From positions 75,278 to 139,277 of the forward strand of contig NZ_LN875035.1 of NCBI RefSeq assembly GCF_001282685.1: 64,000 nt of DNA. Reading direction: 5' to 3'. This DNA is from Niameybacter massiliensis (GTDB lineage Bacteria; Bacillota; Clostridia; Lachnospirales; Cellulosilyticaceae). The translations under genes and the position numbers were made by a program. Shown one piece after another: positions 18,816-28,488 of the stretch. The notes under the pieces were generated by a model that worked only from the letters and a program-made list of their open reading frames with translations, searched no databases and was not told where the DNA came from. Position 1 is the first letter of the stretch, and each line of letters opens with the position of its first letter.

Positions 18816-18850
18816 AAAAGTCGCTACACGCCATGTGTAGCGACTTTTTT
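18814..18850. terminator. histidine kinase gene terminator
   Basis: A perfect 16-bp stem (18814-18829 with 18835-18850) with flanking A and T runs follows the stop. Confidence 0.88.
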
Positions 18851-18942
18851 GTTTATATTTCATTCTATTTGTTATTGATTAGAGTATGAAATACTTCCAA
18901 TTAGAAAATACTATAGGGATATAAAATTAACGGAGTGATTAG

Positions 18943-20205
18943 ATGAAACGTCAATCGATAGTAGGCTATACCACCTTGGTCATTATTATAGTGAGCTTTG
19001 TTTTTCTCTACTGGATGCGCACTAGGCCACCAGAAGTTAATGCCATACTAGAAAGTAAGTGTATTCCAGTAACGACCTATACCGTCACTGAAAGAGAAAT
19101 TGCAACCTATCAAAACTATTCTGGTAAGCTACAAAGTGGTGAAGAAGCAAAAATTATCCCACAGGTTCTATCTAAAGTTGTTGCTATCCATGTAAAAGAA
19201 GGCGATCTTGTAAACGTTGGAGATGCCCTTATGGATTTAGATACAACAACGCTTAATAACCAGATACAAAGTGCCTCTGAAGGTATTGAAAAACTAAAAT
19301 CTTTTAATGAGACACTGGAATCTGGGGGTGAAAAACTAGCATCTATACTGCAAGACATTGATCATCAAATAGCTGACATTGAATCCCATTTAGATCGACT
19401 AGAAAAAGAACAATCCACTATGTATGCAGGTACAACCTATAAGAAAAATATGACAGCCTTAGAAAGTGAATTGGAATCACTAAAAATGCTTAAGCAAACC
19501 CTTACTGCGATTACACCTAATACAACAGATTCTATAGACCGTTTGGATGCTTTAGAAGACGGTTATCAAATGCTTATAGGGATGAAGTCTCAATATCATC
19601 TTACGTCTCCATTAAATGGACGTATCGTTGCAGTCAACGCTAAAACAGGTGAAGTGCCCAATTTTTTAGCCCCTTCTTTTATTATCACAGGAACAGAAAA
19701 CTTAAAACTTAGCCTAGCAGTTCCGAAAGAACATTTGACTTATTTTCAAGATGTAAGTCCCTTAATAGTAGAGGTATTTACCTTAAAAGGGGAACCTTTA
19801 AATCTTGAAGGAAGGGTAGAAGAGGTCCATAATGAACCAGATGCAAAAACAGGGCTTTATGCAGTAAACATTGTCATGCCAAATCCAAACCTCCCTTTAG
19901 ATACAACGAGTTTTGGGAAAGTGCATATTCCTTTACTTACTAAGTCAAACGCTTGTGTCATTCCAAAAGATGCTATCATACGTACACAAAATGAAAACTA
20001 TATTTACATTTTAAGTTCAACCCTTCCCAATACCGTAGAAAAGCGTACAGTTAGAATTGGCATAGAAAATGATGATGAAATTGAAATCATTGAAGGGCTT
20101 ATAAAGGGCGATATCATTATTTTAGATGGAAATGCCTATCTTCAAGATGGAGATACTGTAGAAGTTGTTTCACCTCTAGAAACCCATTCCTCTACAACAT
20201 GGTAA
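18943..20205 (+). CDS. RND efflux membrane-fusion (adaptor) protein
   Basis: This 420-residue adaptor has an N-terminal membrane anchor (about residues 8-25). A lipoyl/barrel-sandwich half reads KIIPQVLSKVVAIHVKEGDLV, and a coiled-coil hairpin lies at about 105-190. The returning barrel half (SPLNGRIVAVNAKTGE) leads into beta-barrel domains. It is the partner of the RND pump that starts 19 bases later. In a cell without outer membrane the adaptor should help export across the cytoplasmic membrane and wall, as in the B. subtilis SwrC-type systems; the substrate is unknown. Confidence 0.88.
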   Translation: MKRQSIVGYTTLVIIIVSFVFLYWMRTRPPEVNAILESKCIPVTTYTVTEREIATYQNYSGKLQSGEEAKIIPQVLSKVVAIHVKEGDLVNVGDALMDLDTTTLNNQIQSASEGIEKLKSFNETLESGGEKLASILQDIDHQIADIESHLDRLEKEQSTMYAGTTYKKNMTALESELESLKMLKQTLTAITPNTTDSIDRLDALEDGYQMLIGMKSQYHLTSPLNGRIVAVNAKTGEVPNFLAPSFIITGTENLKLSLAVPKEHLTYFQDVSPLIVEVFTLKGEPLNLEGRVEEVHNEPDAKTGLYAVNIVMPNPNLPLDTTSFGKVHIPLLTKSNACVIPKDAIIRTQNENYIYILSSTLPNTVEKRTVRIGIENDDEIEIIEGLIKGDIIILDGNAYLQDGDTVEVVSPLETHSSTTW

Positions 20206-20224
20206 ATTTAGAAAGGAAAATACT

Positions 20225-23215
20225 ATGAAGCTAACAGATTTAAGTATTAAAAGGCCTGTGACAACCTTTATGGTTCTATGTATTATTTTACTTTTTGGTT
20301 TTATTGCCTTTTTTAAACTTAATATTGATTTACTCCCTTCTTTTGATCTTCCTATGTTGATGGTCATGACCCATTATACAGGTGCTAGCCCCAGTGAAGT
20401 TGAAGACCTGATTACAGAACCCTTAGAAGGTGTACTTGCGACGACAAATCAAGTGAGTAGCATAGATTCTATCTCATCAGAAGGTACTTCCATGATGATG
20501 CTTTCTTTTGCAGAGGGAACAGATATGGATTTTGCCGCTCTTGATGTCAGAGAAAAGGTTGACCTAATCAAGCCCTTATTGCCAAATGGTGTGGTATCCC
20601 CTATTATTATGAAACTCAATCCCAATATGATGCCTATTGGTCATTATAGTATTACTCTTAATGCACGTAGTCTGAGTGAAACGACGGACTTTGTAACATC
20701 TACACTTGTTCCCACTCTGAAACGTATACCAGGTGTTGCCAACATTCAAGTAACCGGTGGCGTCAATAGAGCACTTCGATTAGTTGCAGATATAGATAGA
20801 CTCAGTACGTATGGACTCAGTTTAAATCAGCTCAACCAACTGATTAGAAGTGAATATCGTACTTTACCAGGCGGGGTGATTGAAGAGAGCAACTCTAAAC
20901 TGAATATTCATGTTCAATCGAGTGCACTTACCAAAGAAGATCTGAAGCATTTAGTTGTCAGTAACCAAGACGGTAGACCTATTACATTAGATGAACTTGT
21001 AGAATTTGAAGAAGTTTATGCGGAAACTTCAAGTTATGCCAACGTAAATGGTGAGCCTAGTATTTTATTCTCTATACAGAAAGAGTCTACAGCAAACACT
21101 GTAACTGTTTCAGAAGAAGTTGAAAAAGTGTTAAAACAACTCCAAGTAGACAACCCTGGACTTTCCGTAGATGTCTTATTTAATCAAGGAGTGATCATTA
21201 ATCAGTCCATTAAAGCCATTGGAAGCAATGCTTTAATAGGTGCTTTATTAGCAGTTGTTATTCTCTTTTGCTTTTTAAAAGATTTCCGTACGACTTTAAT
21301 TATGGCCGTATCCATTCCTATATCTGTTATTACAACTTTTGTCTTTATTTATTTCTTTCATCTTACACTTAATATGATTTCATTAGGTGGTATCGCCCTT
21401 GGCGTTGGCATGCTTGTTGATAATGCCATTGTTGTGATTGAAAATATTCATCGTTTAAAGCAACAAGGACTTTCACCAGCTGAAGCTGCCTATAAAGGTA
21501 CAACAGAAGTAGCACAAGCTGTTACAGTTTCTACATTGACAACCATTAGTGTCTTTCTACCTGTTGTGTTTGTTCAGGGGATTTCTGCCCAAATCTTTAA
21601 AGAACTTGCTTTTACTGTTACCTTTTCTCTTGTAGCTTCCCTTGGTGTTTCGTTTACAATTGTGCCACTTCTTGCAAGTCGCCTTTTAAGCGTTGAATCA
21701 TTAGAGAAAAAGCACTTGATTTTAAATTCACTACGACATAAATATAAACAAGTCCTTATATGGGGATTACACACTAAGAAAAAGGTGACTGTTCTTGTAC
21801 TCCTTGTACTCATAATGGGTGGTTTTGCACTTCAAGGCGTAGGTTTTACCTTTTTTCCATCGGCCGACCAAGGTATTGTTTATGTTACAGTCAATCTTCC
21901 TAAAGGAAAGACAGATACTGCCGTACGTCTCGTATGCGACGAAGTCTTGCAGCGTATCAAAGGGATTGAAGATATTGAAACGATTTCACTTACAATGGAT
22001 AAGTCAAGTAGTCGTGCAGATATTATGCTTGTTCTTGACCCTTTACAAACGAGAAAGCTTACGGATAAGGATGTAACAAAGGCTATTATGGAGACAACTA
22101 AAAATATTCCAGGAGCCAAAATCTCAGCATCTACAGGTGGAAGCCTAATGAGTAGTGGGAATAACGGTATCACCATTAATATACTGGGAGAGGAGCTAGA
22201 GGAACTTGAAGTACTGGGGGATGCCATACAAGGTTTATCTAAATCTATAACGGGTGTTATGGAAGTTGCTTTTAAAGAAAGCCGAAGTGCCCCCTCTGTA
22301 GCCATACAAGTCAATCAAAGTGAGGCAAGCCAATATGGATTAAGTAGTGCCCAAGTTGCCAATGCCATTCAAAATGCCATGCGTCCTATTTCTGTTATGA
22401 CATTAGAGGATGAAGAGGGACCTATAGAGGTTGAACTTTATAGTCAAACAGCTTTAGGAAGTGGATTGACTGAAATCCAAAACTTAACATTAAGTTCCCT
22501 TAAAGGAAGTCGTGTACCTTTAAGTGCTGTAGCGACTTACCAAAGAGAAGTGGGGTATCACCAAATTGAACGGTCCAATCAAACCCATTTACTTAGTCTC
22601 GATGTAATCATAGAAGGGCGAACGATAGGACAAGTTTCAAAGGATCTTGAAAATGTATTTGAACAGTTAAATATACCAGAAGGATATCATGTGGTACTGG
22701 GTGGGCGGGTGGCACAAATGAAAGACTCCTTTAGCATGCTGTTTATGGCATTAGGGATTGCAGTATTATTGGTCTATATGATTATGGCTGCTCAATTTGA
22801 ATCGTTTATTCAACCTTTATTTATTATGATGATTGTACCTATTGCATTTGCGGGAGGCATTTTAGCTTTATTTATTGGCAATGTCCCTGTTTCTATGCCT
22901 GCTCTAATAGGATTTATCGTATTGTCGGGTATTGTTGTAAACAATGGGATTGTCCTTTTAGATTTTATAAATAAACTTAGAAAAGAAGGGAAAGGTGTAG
23001 AAGAGGCTATTATAGAAGCTGGAATGACAAGAGTCCAACCTATTTTGATGACCACTTTTACAACAGTCCTTGGACTTTTGCCTATGACCTTAGGAATTGG
23101 TCAGGGGGCAGAAATCCAGCTTCCATTAGCCTTAACGGTTACAGGTGGATTGCTACTTTCTACAGTTTTGACCCTTGTCGTTATTCCAGTCATTTATGAT
23201 CAATTTGTACAATAA
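20225..23215 (+). CDS. RND-family efflux pump (AcrB/SwrC type)
   Basis: This 996-residue proton-driven exporter has the two-fold repeated RND architecture. TM1 is near residue 14, large external loops lie at about 35-330 and 545-835, and two six-helix bundles follow. The TM4 proton-relay motif reads GMLVDNAIVVIENI, with one Asp followed by Asn where AcrB has two Asp; TM10 reads GIVVNNGIVLLDFIN. It forms an operon with the upstream adaptor gene and ends before a bidirectional terminator. Substrates could be lipopeptides, detergents or drugs. The gene is complete. Confidence 0.92.
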   Translation: MKLTDLSIKRPVTTFMVLCIILLFGFIAFFKLNIDLLPSFDLPMLMVMTHYTGASPSEVEDLITEPLEGVLATTNQVSSIDSISSEGTSMMMLSFAEGTDMDFAALDVREKVDLIKPLLPNGVVSPIIMKLNPNMMPIGHYSITLNARSLSETTDFVTSTLVPTLKRIPGVANIQVTGGVNRALRLVADIDRLSTYGLSLNQLNQLIRSEYRTLPGGVIEESNSKLNIHVQSSALTKEDLKHLVVSNQDGRPITLDELVEFEEVYAETSSYANVNGEPSILFSIQKESTANTVTVSEEVEKVLKQLQVDNPGLSVDVLFNQGVIINQSIKAIGSNALIGALLAVVILFCFLKDFRTTLIMAVSIPISVITTFVFIYFFHLTLNMISLGGIALGVGMLVDNAIVVIENIHRLKQQGLSPAEAAYKGTTEVAQAVTVSTLTTISVFLPVVFVQGISAQIFKELAFTVTFSLVASLGVSFTIVPLLASRLLSVESLEKKHLILNSLRHKYKQVLIWGLHTKKKVTVLVLLVLIMGGFALQGVGFTFFPSADQGIVYVTVNLPKGKTDTAVRLVCDEVLQRIKGIEDIETISLTMDKSSSRADIMLVLDPLQTRKLTDKDVTKAIMETTKNIPGAKISASTGGSLMSSGNNGITINILGEELEELEVLGDAIQGLSKSITGVMEVAFKESRSAPSVAIQVNQSEASQYGLSSAQVANAIQNAMRPISVMTLEDEEGPIEVELYSQTALGSGLTEIQNLTLSSLKGSRVPLSAVATYQREVGYHQIERSNQTHLLSLDVIIEGRTIGQVSKDLENVFEQLNIPEGYHVVLGGRVAQMKDSFSMLFMALGIAVLLVYMIMAAQFESFIQPLFIMMIVPIAFAGGILALFIGNVPVSMPALIGFIVLSGIVVNNGIVLLDFINKLRKEGKGVEEAIIEAGMTRVQPILMTTFTTVLGLLPMTLGIGQGAEIQLPLALTVTGGLLLSTVLTLVVIPVIYDQFVQ

Positions 23216-23268
23216 CTTTAGAGATTATCTAGCTAGTCTATAAAATGGATAGTTTATAAAAAGAGTAG

Positions 23269-23319
23269 AAAAGGTGGTATATGGAAATGACTCTATGTCA
23301 TTTCCATATACCACCTTTT
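23269..23319. terminator. perfect 23-bp bidirectional terminator
   Basis: Positions 23269-23291 and 23297-23319 are perfect complements around a 5-base loop. They separate the converging RND and asr operons. Confidence 0.88.
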
Positions 23320-23329
23320 AAGTTGATCG

Positions 23330-24367
23330 TTAATGTGTATGCATATATACATCTGGATTTTGTTTATCTTCAACCCAATAGAGTTTATCTGCGACAAGTA
23401 CTTCTTCATTTAGTTTAACAGGTACAACGCCTCTTGATTGAGCAAGTTCGCTGGTTCCTAGTATAAAGTCTCTAAAGACATTATAAGAGCCATCATCAAT
23501 TAAGTGACCAAAGTGTCTATAAATAGGTTGGCCATCTAGCATATAATCTTCAAATTTGAAGATATTACCGATGACTTCAAGAAGAGGTTCTTCTTTAATC
23601 CATTTAAACATGGTTTGGCCTGCACGAGGTGTTTGTTTGCCTGTACGACCACCAATTTTAACCCAATAGTATTTTTGAGGGTTACGGCTCCATGCTTGTG
23701 TTGGGCAAACTTTAACGCAAGCACCACAACCAATACATTTTCCCGGTTGTTTGATTGCTTTACCATTTTGTGCACCTAAGGCTGCTGTTACATGTTGCCC
23801 ACACTCGCGGACACAAGCACCACAGCCAACACAACGATTATAGTCCCAATCAATTTTAGACATACCCATAATACCGAAATCAGCCATATTGGCTTTTGCA
23901 CAGTCATTAGGACATCCTGCAATGACAACTTTTAAATGATAATGATTCGGATAAATAATTTTTTCTACTTTTTTTGCTAGTGCAACCGTATCGATATTGC
24001 CAAATGGACAGTGGATACTTCCTATACAGTTAATAATATTACGTGCACCAATACTTGCATAGCCTTCTTGGGTTGTATCCAGATCAATACCACATACATC
24101 AACTTCCATTGTTTTAATAATAGGCTCGAGAAGCTTATTGACTGCCTCAACATCTTTATAAGAGATGTTAGGAATAGACAGTTTTTGTCTTGTTTGCATA
24201 TGGATTTGCCCAGAACCATATTTATCAGCTATTTCTTGTACAATAGGAAGTAAACTTGATGGAAATAAACTTCCAGGAATACGAATACTTACCATAAACT
24301 CACCACGAACTTTAGATTCACGGTATTCATTACTTCTAAGTTTTGCAATATCAAGATTTCCAATCAT
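23330..24367 (-). CDS. asrC: anaerobic sulfite reductase subunit C (siroheme)
   Basis: This is the catalytic subunit that reduces sulfite to sulfide. The 345-residue protein has the siroheme-[4Fe-4S] cysteine pattern C-x5-C (NCIGSIHC) and C-x3-C (GCPNDC) around residues 120-160. Two ferredoxin clusters follow (CVGCGACVRECG and CIGCGACVKVCP). ATG 24367 is seven bases after AGGAGG; ATG 24370 directly before it is also possible. It is the last gene of asrABC, eight bases after asrB, and ends near the bidirectional terminator. Confidence 0.93.
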   Translation of the reverse strand: MIGNLDIAKLRSNEYRESKVRGEFMVSIRIPGSLFPSSLLPIVQEIADKYGSGQIHMQTRQKLSIPNISYKDVEAVNKLLEPIIKTMEVDVCGIDLDTTQEGYASIGARNIINCIGSIHCPFGNIDTVALAKKVEKIIYPNHYHLKVVIAGCPNDCAKANMADFGIMGMSKIDWDYNRCVGCGACVRECGQHVTAALGAQNGKAIKQPGKCIGCGACVKVCPTQAWSRNPQKYYWVKIGGRTGKQTPRAGQTMFKWIKEEPLLEVIGNIFKFEDYMLDGQPIYRHFGHLIDDGSYNVFRDFILGTSELAQSRGVVPVKLNEEVLVADKLYWVEDKQNPDVYMHTH

Positions 24368-24378
24368 CATGTCACCTC

Positions 24379-25194
24379 CTAATCTATAAGCTTTTTAGCT
24401 TGATCATATCTAAAGATTGGTCCATCTAAACAGACATATGTTTCATTAATTTTACAATGGCCACATTTACCTACTGCACAGCTCATATTACGTTCAAAAG
24501 AAAGCCAAATATGATGATCATTAATACCATAGTTACTACAAGCAAGTGCGGTCATCTTCATCATAATTGGAGGCCCAACAATAACAATATGAAGGTCTTG
24601 ATATTTATCTTTATCTTTTAATAGAGGAAGTTTATCTAAATGTTCGGTTACACGCCCACCTAAATAATGACCTACATTATCAGGTTCATCTAGTGTAATT
24701 TGAAGAGATAAACATTCTGACCAACGTTTGATATCCTCTTGAAAAAGGATTAAAGATTCATTTTTAAACCCAAATAATACGTTAATATCTTTAACCAGCT
24801 TCATATCATTAGCAATTGTATCCACCATAGAGCGTACAGGGGCTACACCAGAACCACCTCCAATAATAATGATTCTTTTGTCTTTATAAACTTCAAAAGG
24901 AAAACCGTGTCCATAAGGACCACGTAAATAGATATTATCACCAGGTTTAAGTTCAAAGAGGGCATCTGTTACTGTGCCTACACGTCGAATGAGAAGCTCA
25001 ATGATACCTTCATTTTTATCAAAACGACTTATAGAGATAGGTGCTTCACCAACTTTTGGTAAGGAGACTTGAACAAATTGTCCATATTGAATTTCATCAA
25101 TATGATCGAAAGTTACACGGAACAAATACTCTACAGGTGTTTGTGGAATAATTTCTACAAGTTTATAGGCTTTGGGTAAAAGATTATTTTTCAT
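24379..25194 (-). CDS. asrB: anaerobic sulfite reductase subunit B (flavoprotein)
   Basis: This 271-residue FAD- and NAD(P)H-binding subunit passes electrons to the reductase. It shows a ferredoxin-reductase-type FAD site (ISISRF), the nucleotide-binding GGGSGVAPVRS, and a C-terminal [2Fe-2S] cysteine set CAVGKCGHC...C. The fold is shared with PyrK/HydG-type electron-transfer subunits. Its place between asrA and asrC, overlapping asrA by 11 bases, settles the identity. Confidence 0.93.
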   Translation of the reverse strand: MKNNLLPKAYKLVEIIPQTPVEYLFRVTFDHIDEIQYGQFVQVSLPKVGEAPISISRFDKNEGIIELLIRRVGTVTDALFELKPGDNIYLRGPYGHGFPFEVYKDKRIIIIGGGSGVAPVRSMVDTIANDMKLVKDINVLFGFKNESLILFQEDIKRWSECLSLQITLDEPDNVGHYLGGRVTEHLDKLPLLKDKDKYQDLHIVIVGPPIMMKMTALACSNYGINDHHIWLSFERNMSCAVGKCGHCKINETYVCLDGPIFRYDQAKKLID

Positions 25195-26209
25195 GGAGAT
25201 TTTCCTCCTTTAATACTTTGGTTAAAGTATTAACCGCATCAATATAGGAGATATATTTAGGACAACTTTCTTCGCACCTTCCACAACCTACACACATATT
25301 CCCTTGATGGAAACGTTTTCTGAAGTCATAAACTTTGTGTAATACATGGAAACGGCCTCGTTCTCTTTGTGTATTACGGAAACTATGCCCACCAGCCATG
25401 TCAGTAAATTTTTTAAAGTGGCAAGATGACCATACACGTCTACGTTCACCAACTGTTTTATTTTCGTTATAGAAGAGGTCGGTTGTTGTAAAGCATGTAC
25501 ATGTTGGACAATTTAGGTTACAGCGCCCACAATCAATACAACGATCATAGGTTTCCCACATAGGATGTTCAAAGATTGCTCTTGGCATATCATCTACATC
25601 AGGTGGCGTAACGGTTACATCATTATGTTGTGGAAAAGTAAAGGTATAATCAACTTGTTCACTTTCAACACCTTCAAGATAGTTTGTAAAGGTATCGCCG
25701 TTTAGCTCAAGATAAATTTCTTGATCTTTAACAGTCATACCCATTACAAAATCGTCAGTTTGGTCACCCCCCATAGATTTACAGAAACAACTTCTAAAAC
25801 TATGTGGACACTCTAAAATAATAAAGTGTACTTTTTCACGTAAGCGATTGTAGTAGAAGTCAGGGTCACCATTTTTTTGATAGAGTGTATCTAGTCGGTG
25901 AATACCTGTAATGTCACAAGCACGTGCAATAACTAACTTTTCTTTAGAAGGAAGTTGAGGTACACGATACCCTGTTTCATCGAAATAGAGAATGGTTTGG
26001 GTAATTGGGAAAACCACTTCTTTTGCAGAGCTGTGAGAGCGTTCAGTCAGTTCCATCGTGCTATAGTCATGTACTTGATCATAGCGAATATAATCTGTAT
26101 CAGCAAAGCTACCTTTGCCAATAAAGCGTTTAGGTGCCCAGATTTCATATTCATTTTCTAGAGCTTGTAGGAGATCATTAAACGCTTTGATTTTGAGTTT
26201 ATAGCCCAT
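25184..26209 (-). CDS. asrA: anaerobic sulfite reductase subunit A (ferredoxin-like)
   Basis: This is the first gene of asrABC. The 341-residue electron-transfer subunit has two C-terminal [4Fe-4S] motifs, CIDCGRCNLNCPTC and CVGCGRCEESCP. The N-terminal part has a CDITGIHRLDTLY stretch typical of AsrA/HdrC-like proteins. AAAGGAG lies eight bases before the ATG. The operon is divergent from cvfB and should be induced by sulfite under anaerobic conditions; no characterised regulator site was recognised. Confidence 0.93.
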   Translation of the reverse strand: MGYKLKIKAFNDLLQALENEYEIWAPKRFIGKGSFADTDYIRYDQVHDYSTMELTERSHSSAKEVVFPITQTILYFDETGYRVPQLPSKEKLVIARACDITGIHRLDTLYQKNGDPDFYYNRLREKVHFIILECPHSFRSCFCKSMGGDQTDDFVMGMTVKDQEIYLELNGDTFTNYLEGVESEQVDYTFTFPQHNDVTVTPPDVDDMPRAIFEHPMWETYDRCIDCGRCNLNCPTCTCFTTTDLFYNENKTVGERRRVWSSCHFKKFTDMAGGHSFRNTQRERGRFHVLHKVYDFRKRFHQGNMCVGCGRCEESCPKYISYIDAVNTLTKVLKEENLHEK

Positions 26210-26240
26210 CTGTTATACTCCTTTTCCATAAAATTTACTT

Positions 26241-26302
26241 TAAAGGTAGTATGTCCCAAAATATCTTATTCATTTATTCTTTTTAAAAAAGTCCTACCTT
26301 TA
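26241..26302. promoter_or_regulatory. 9-bp dyad between divergent asrA and cvfB
   Basis: TAAAGGTAG (26241-26249) and CTACCTTTA (26294-26302) are perfect inverted copies 44 bases apart in the intergenic region of the two divergent genes. This could be a paired operator. It is short and no factor can be named. Confidence 0.3.
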
Positions 26303-26318
26303 TGTCTTTACCAATTTG

Positions 26319-26327
26319 TGTTATACT
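26319..26327 (+). promoter_or_regulatory. extended -10 promoter of cvfB
   Basis: TGT-TATACT at 26319-26327 is an extended -10 element about 40 bases before the start codon. No good -35 is visible, as is common with extended -10 promoters. Confidence 0.5.
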
Positions 26328-26366
26328 ACATCAATCAAAGGATTTATTGTAGTAAGGAGAAATAAA

Positions 26367-27206
26367 ATGATCGTATTAGGTAAAGTACAAACACTCAAAG
26401 CTGTAAGAAGAACAGATTTTGGAGTTTATTTAAAAGAATTAGAAGGAACAAGTGAAGAAGAAGTATTTATTCCTCGTCAAGAAGTTGAACAAGATTTAGA
26501 AATGGGGGCAGAACTTTCTGTTTTTGTCTACCGTGACACAGAAGACCGCCTTATTGCTACTGTGCATATTCCAAAATTAACACTTGGTAATGTAGCTAAG
26601 CTCAAAGTAGTTGATGTCACTTCTATTGGAGCGTTCTTAGAATGGGGACTTCAAAAAGACCTCTTCTTACCATTCAAACAACAAGTGGGTAAACCACAAA
26701 AAGATCAAGAAGTACTCGTTGGTCTTTATATTGATAAAAGTGACCGTCTCTGTGCAACAATGAAAATTTATGACATGTTAAAATGTGATGCACCGTACAA
26801 GCAAAATCAAAGTGTTAGTGGGATTGTTTATAGCATTAAGCCAGAACTAGGGGCTTTAGTAGCTGTTGAAGATGGTTACCATGGTCTTATCCCTACTAAT
26901 GAAATGATGAATTCAATCCGTGTAGGAGATCAACTTAACGTGCGTGTTAAGAACATTCGTCCAGATGGTAAACTGGTTTTAAGCTTGCGTAAACAAGCTT
27001 TCCAACAAATGGAGGATGATGCCACTAAAGTTATGAACCTACTTGAAGCTCAAGGTGGTACATTGGCTTTAGGAGATAAGAGCTCTCCACAAGAGATTAA
27101 AGCACAACTTGGCATCAGTAAAGCTTCTTTCAAACGTGCTATAGGACGCCTTTTAAAAGAAGGAGCCATTTCACTTACAGACACAGGTATCAAACGTAAC
27201 TGGTAG
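26367..27206 (+). CDS. cvfB: S1-domain RNA-binding protein CvfB
   Basis: This 279-residue protein of the CvfB/YitL family has tandem S1-like OB folds: about 1-60, 65-130 (LKVVDVTSIGAFLEWGLQKDLFLP) and 145-215 (SGIVYSIKPELGALVAVEDGYHGLIP). A C-terminal winged helix lies at about 220-279 (LGISKASFKRAIGRLLKEG). In staphylococci it affects virulence factor expression through RNA binding. ATG 26367 is six bases after AAGGAGA; a longer frame to 26316 begins inside the promoter and is rejected. Confidence 0.93.
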   Translation: MIVLGKVQTLKAVRRTDFGVYLKELEGTSEEEVFIPRQEVEQDLEMGAELSVFVYRDTEDRLIATVHIPKLTLGNVAKLKVVDVTSIGAFLEWGLQKDLFLPFKQQVGKPQKDQEVLVGLYIDKSDRLCATMKIYDMLKCDAPYKQNQSVSGIVYSIKPELGALVAVEDGYHGLIPTNEMMNSIRVGDQLNVRVKNIRPDGKLVLSLRKQAFQQMEDDATKVMNLLEAQGGTLALGDKSSPQEIKAQLGISKASFKRAIGRLLKEGAISLTDTGIKRNW

Positions 27207-27213
27207 TCCATTT

Positions 27214-27266
27214 AATCCCGTATTTGAGATAAGTCTTATAAAGACTTACTGAAATACGGGATTTTT
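27214..27266 (+). terminator. cvfB terminator
   Basis: AATCCCGTATTT pairs with AAATACGGGATT, with a second inner stem (AAGTCTT/AAGACTT), followed by TTTTT. Confidence 0.85.
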
Positions 27267-27287
27267 CTATATAAGAAGATAGATAGA

Positions 27288-27296
27288 TGCTATAAT
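27288..27296 (+). promoter_or_regulatory. extended -10 promoter of hydE
   Basis: TGC-TATAAT at 27288-27296 is a perfect extended -10, 55 bases before the hydE start. Confidence 0.6.
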
Positions 27297-27350
27297 ATTA
27301 TATAATTGTATAAAATTTAAGTCGTTTGCTAAGAATAAACGGAGGTCGTT

Positions 27351-28406
27351 ATGGAAGCAACAAAAAGTTTTTTATTACTTCAAAAGCTTTATGAAACTCA
27401 TGATTTATCGAAGGAAGAATGGCTTTATCTACTTGAACATTATACGGATGCATTAGCATGTAGCGCACGTGAACTTGCATATCAAGTAAGCACACATTAT
27501 TTTGGAAAACGGGTTTATTTAAGAGGGCTTATTGAGTTTACAAATATTTGCCATAGGCACTGCCTTTATTGTGGACTTAGAAGTGAAAATGAAAATGTCG
27601 TACGCTATCGCCTAGATCAAGAGACCATTCTTGCATGTTGTGAAGAGGGGTATAAGTTAGGTTATCGTACCTTTGTTCTTCAAGGAGGTGAAGATACTTA
27701 TTTTACGGATGAGCGTATAGAAGCATTGGTAAAAAGTATTCATGAGAGATATCCTGATTGTGCAATTACCCTCTCAATAGGTGAACGTAGTTATGCGTCT
27801 TATTTACGATTCTACCAAGCGGGTGCAAGACGTTTCCTATTGCGCCATGAAACAGCTTCTAAACAGCTTTATGAATCCCTCCATCCTCATATGAGCTTTG
27901 AACACCGTATAAAATGCTTAAAAGATTTAAAAACTATAGGCTATCAAGTAGGAGCGGGATTTTTAGTAGGCGTACCAGGGCAAACTATGGAGGATTTAGT
28001 AGAGGATTTTTGTTTCCTAAAACAATTAGATCCCCATATGGTAGGTATTGGTCCTTTTATGCCACAAAAAGATACACCTCTTGGTAACTTTACGAGTGGA
28101 ACAGCTGAGTTTACAACCTTCTTATTAAGTTTGATTCGTTTGATGCTTCCAGATGTATTATTGCCAGCGACAACAGCTCTTGCAACACTTGATCCTAAAG
28201 GTCGTGAAATGGGGCTTTTATCAGGCGCAAATGTTGTTATGCCAAACTTATCCCCTATAGAAGTAAGGGACCAGTATGCCCTTTATGATGGAAAAGTCTA
28301 TGTGGGAACAGAGTCTGCACTTTGTCAGCAACAAATCTTAAATAATATAGAAAATGTAGGATTTATACCTGATTTTTCTATAGGTCATAGTCCACGTTGT
28401 TGCTAA
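27351..28406 (+). CDS. hydE: [FeFe]-hydrogenase maturation radical SAM protein HydE
   Basis: This 351-residue radical SAM enzyme of the BioB-like superfamily has the cluster motif C-x3-C-x2-C in CHRHCLYCG, then VLQGGEDTYF and FLVGVPGQTMED. These match HydE, which helps build the dithiomethylamine part of the hydrogenase H-cluster. GGAGG lies six bases upstream of the ATG. No hydF, hydG or hydrogenase gene is in the window, so the maturation genes are scattered. The related PylB enzyme is the main alternative, but no pyrrolysine genes are near. Confidence 0.88.
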   Translation: MEATKSFLLLQKLYETHDLSKEEWLYLLEHYTDALACSARELAYQVSTHYFGKRVYLRGLIEFTNICHRHCLYCGLRSENENVVRYRLDQETILACCEEGYKLGYRTFVLQGGEDTYFTDERIEALVKSIHERYPDCAITLSIGERSYASYLRFYQAGARRFLLRHETASKQLYESLHPHMSFEHRIKCLKDLKTIGYQVGAGFLVGVPGQTMEDLVEDFCFLKQLDPHMVGIGPFMPQKDTPLGNFTSGTAEFTTFLLSLIRLMLPDVLLPATTALATLDPKGREMGLLSGANVVMPNLSPIEVRDQYALYDGKVYVGTESALCQQQILNNIENVGFIPDFSIGHSPRCC

Positions 28407-28413
28407 CTTATAT

Positions 28414-28441
28414 TTGACATACTCATCAAATATGCTATAAA
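28414..28441 (+). promoter_or_regulatory. sigma-A promoter of the brnQ gene
   Basis: TTGACA at 28414-28419, a 16-base spacer and TATAAA at 28436-28441 with a TGC extension form a strong promoter starting 7 bases after the hydE stop. Confidence 0.75.
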
Positions 28442-28488
28442 GGATAAGACGGAATAATTATACATAAACAGCATAAGGAGTAGACATT

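Noticed and set aside
21880-22314. Minus-strand frame of 144 codons inside the RND pump gene
   Set aside because: Low-complexity Ser/Leu/Val product mirroring the coding strand; no ribosome binding site and no room for a promoter.
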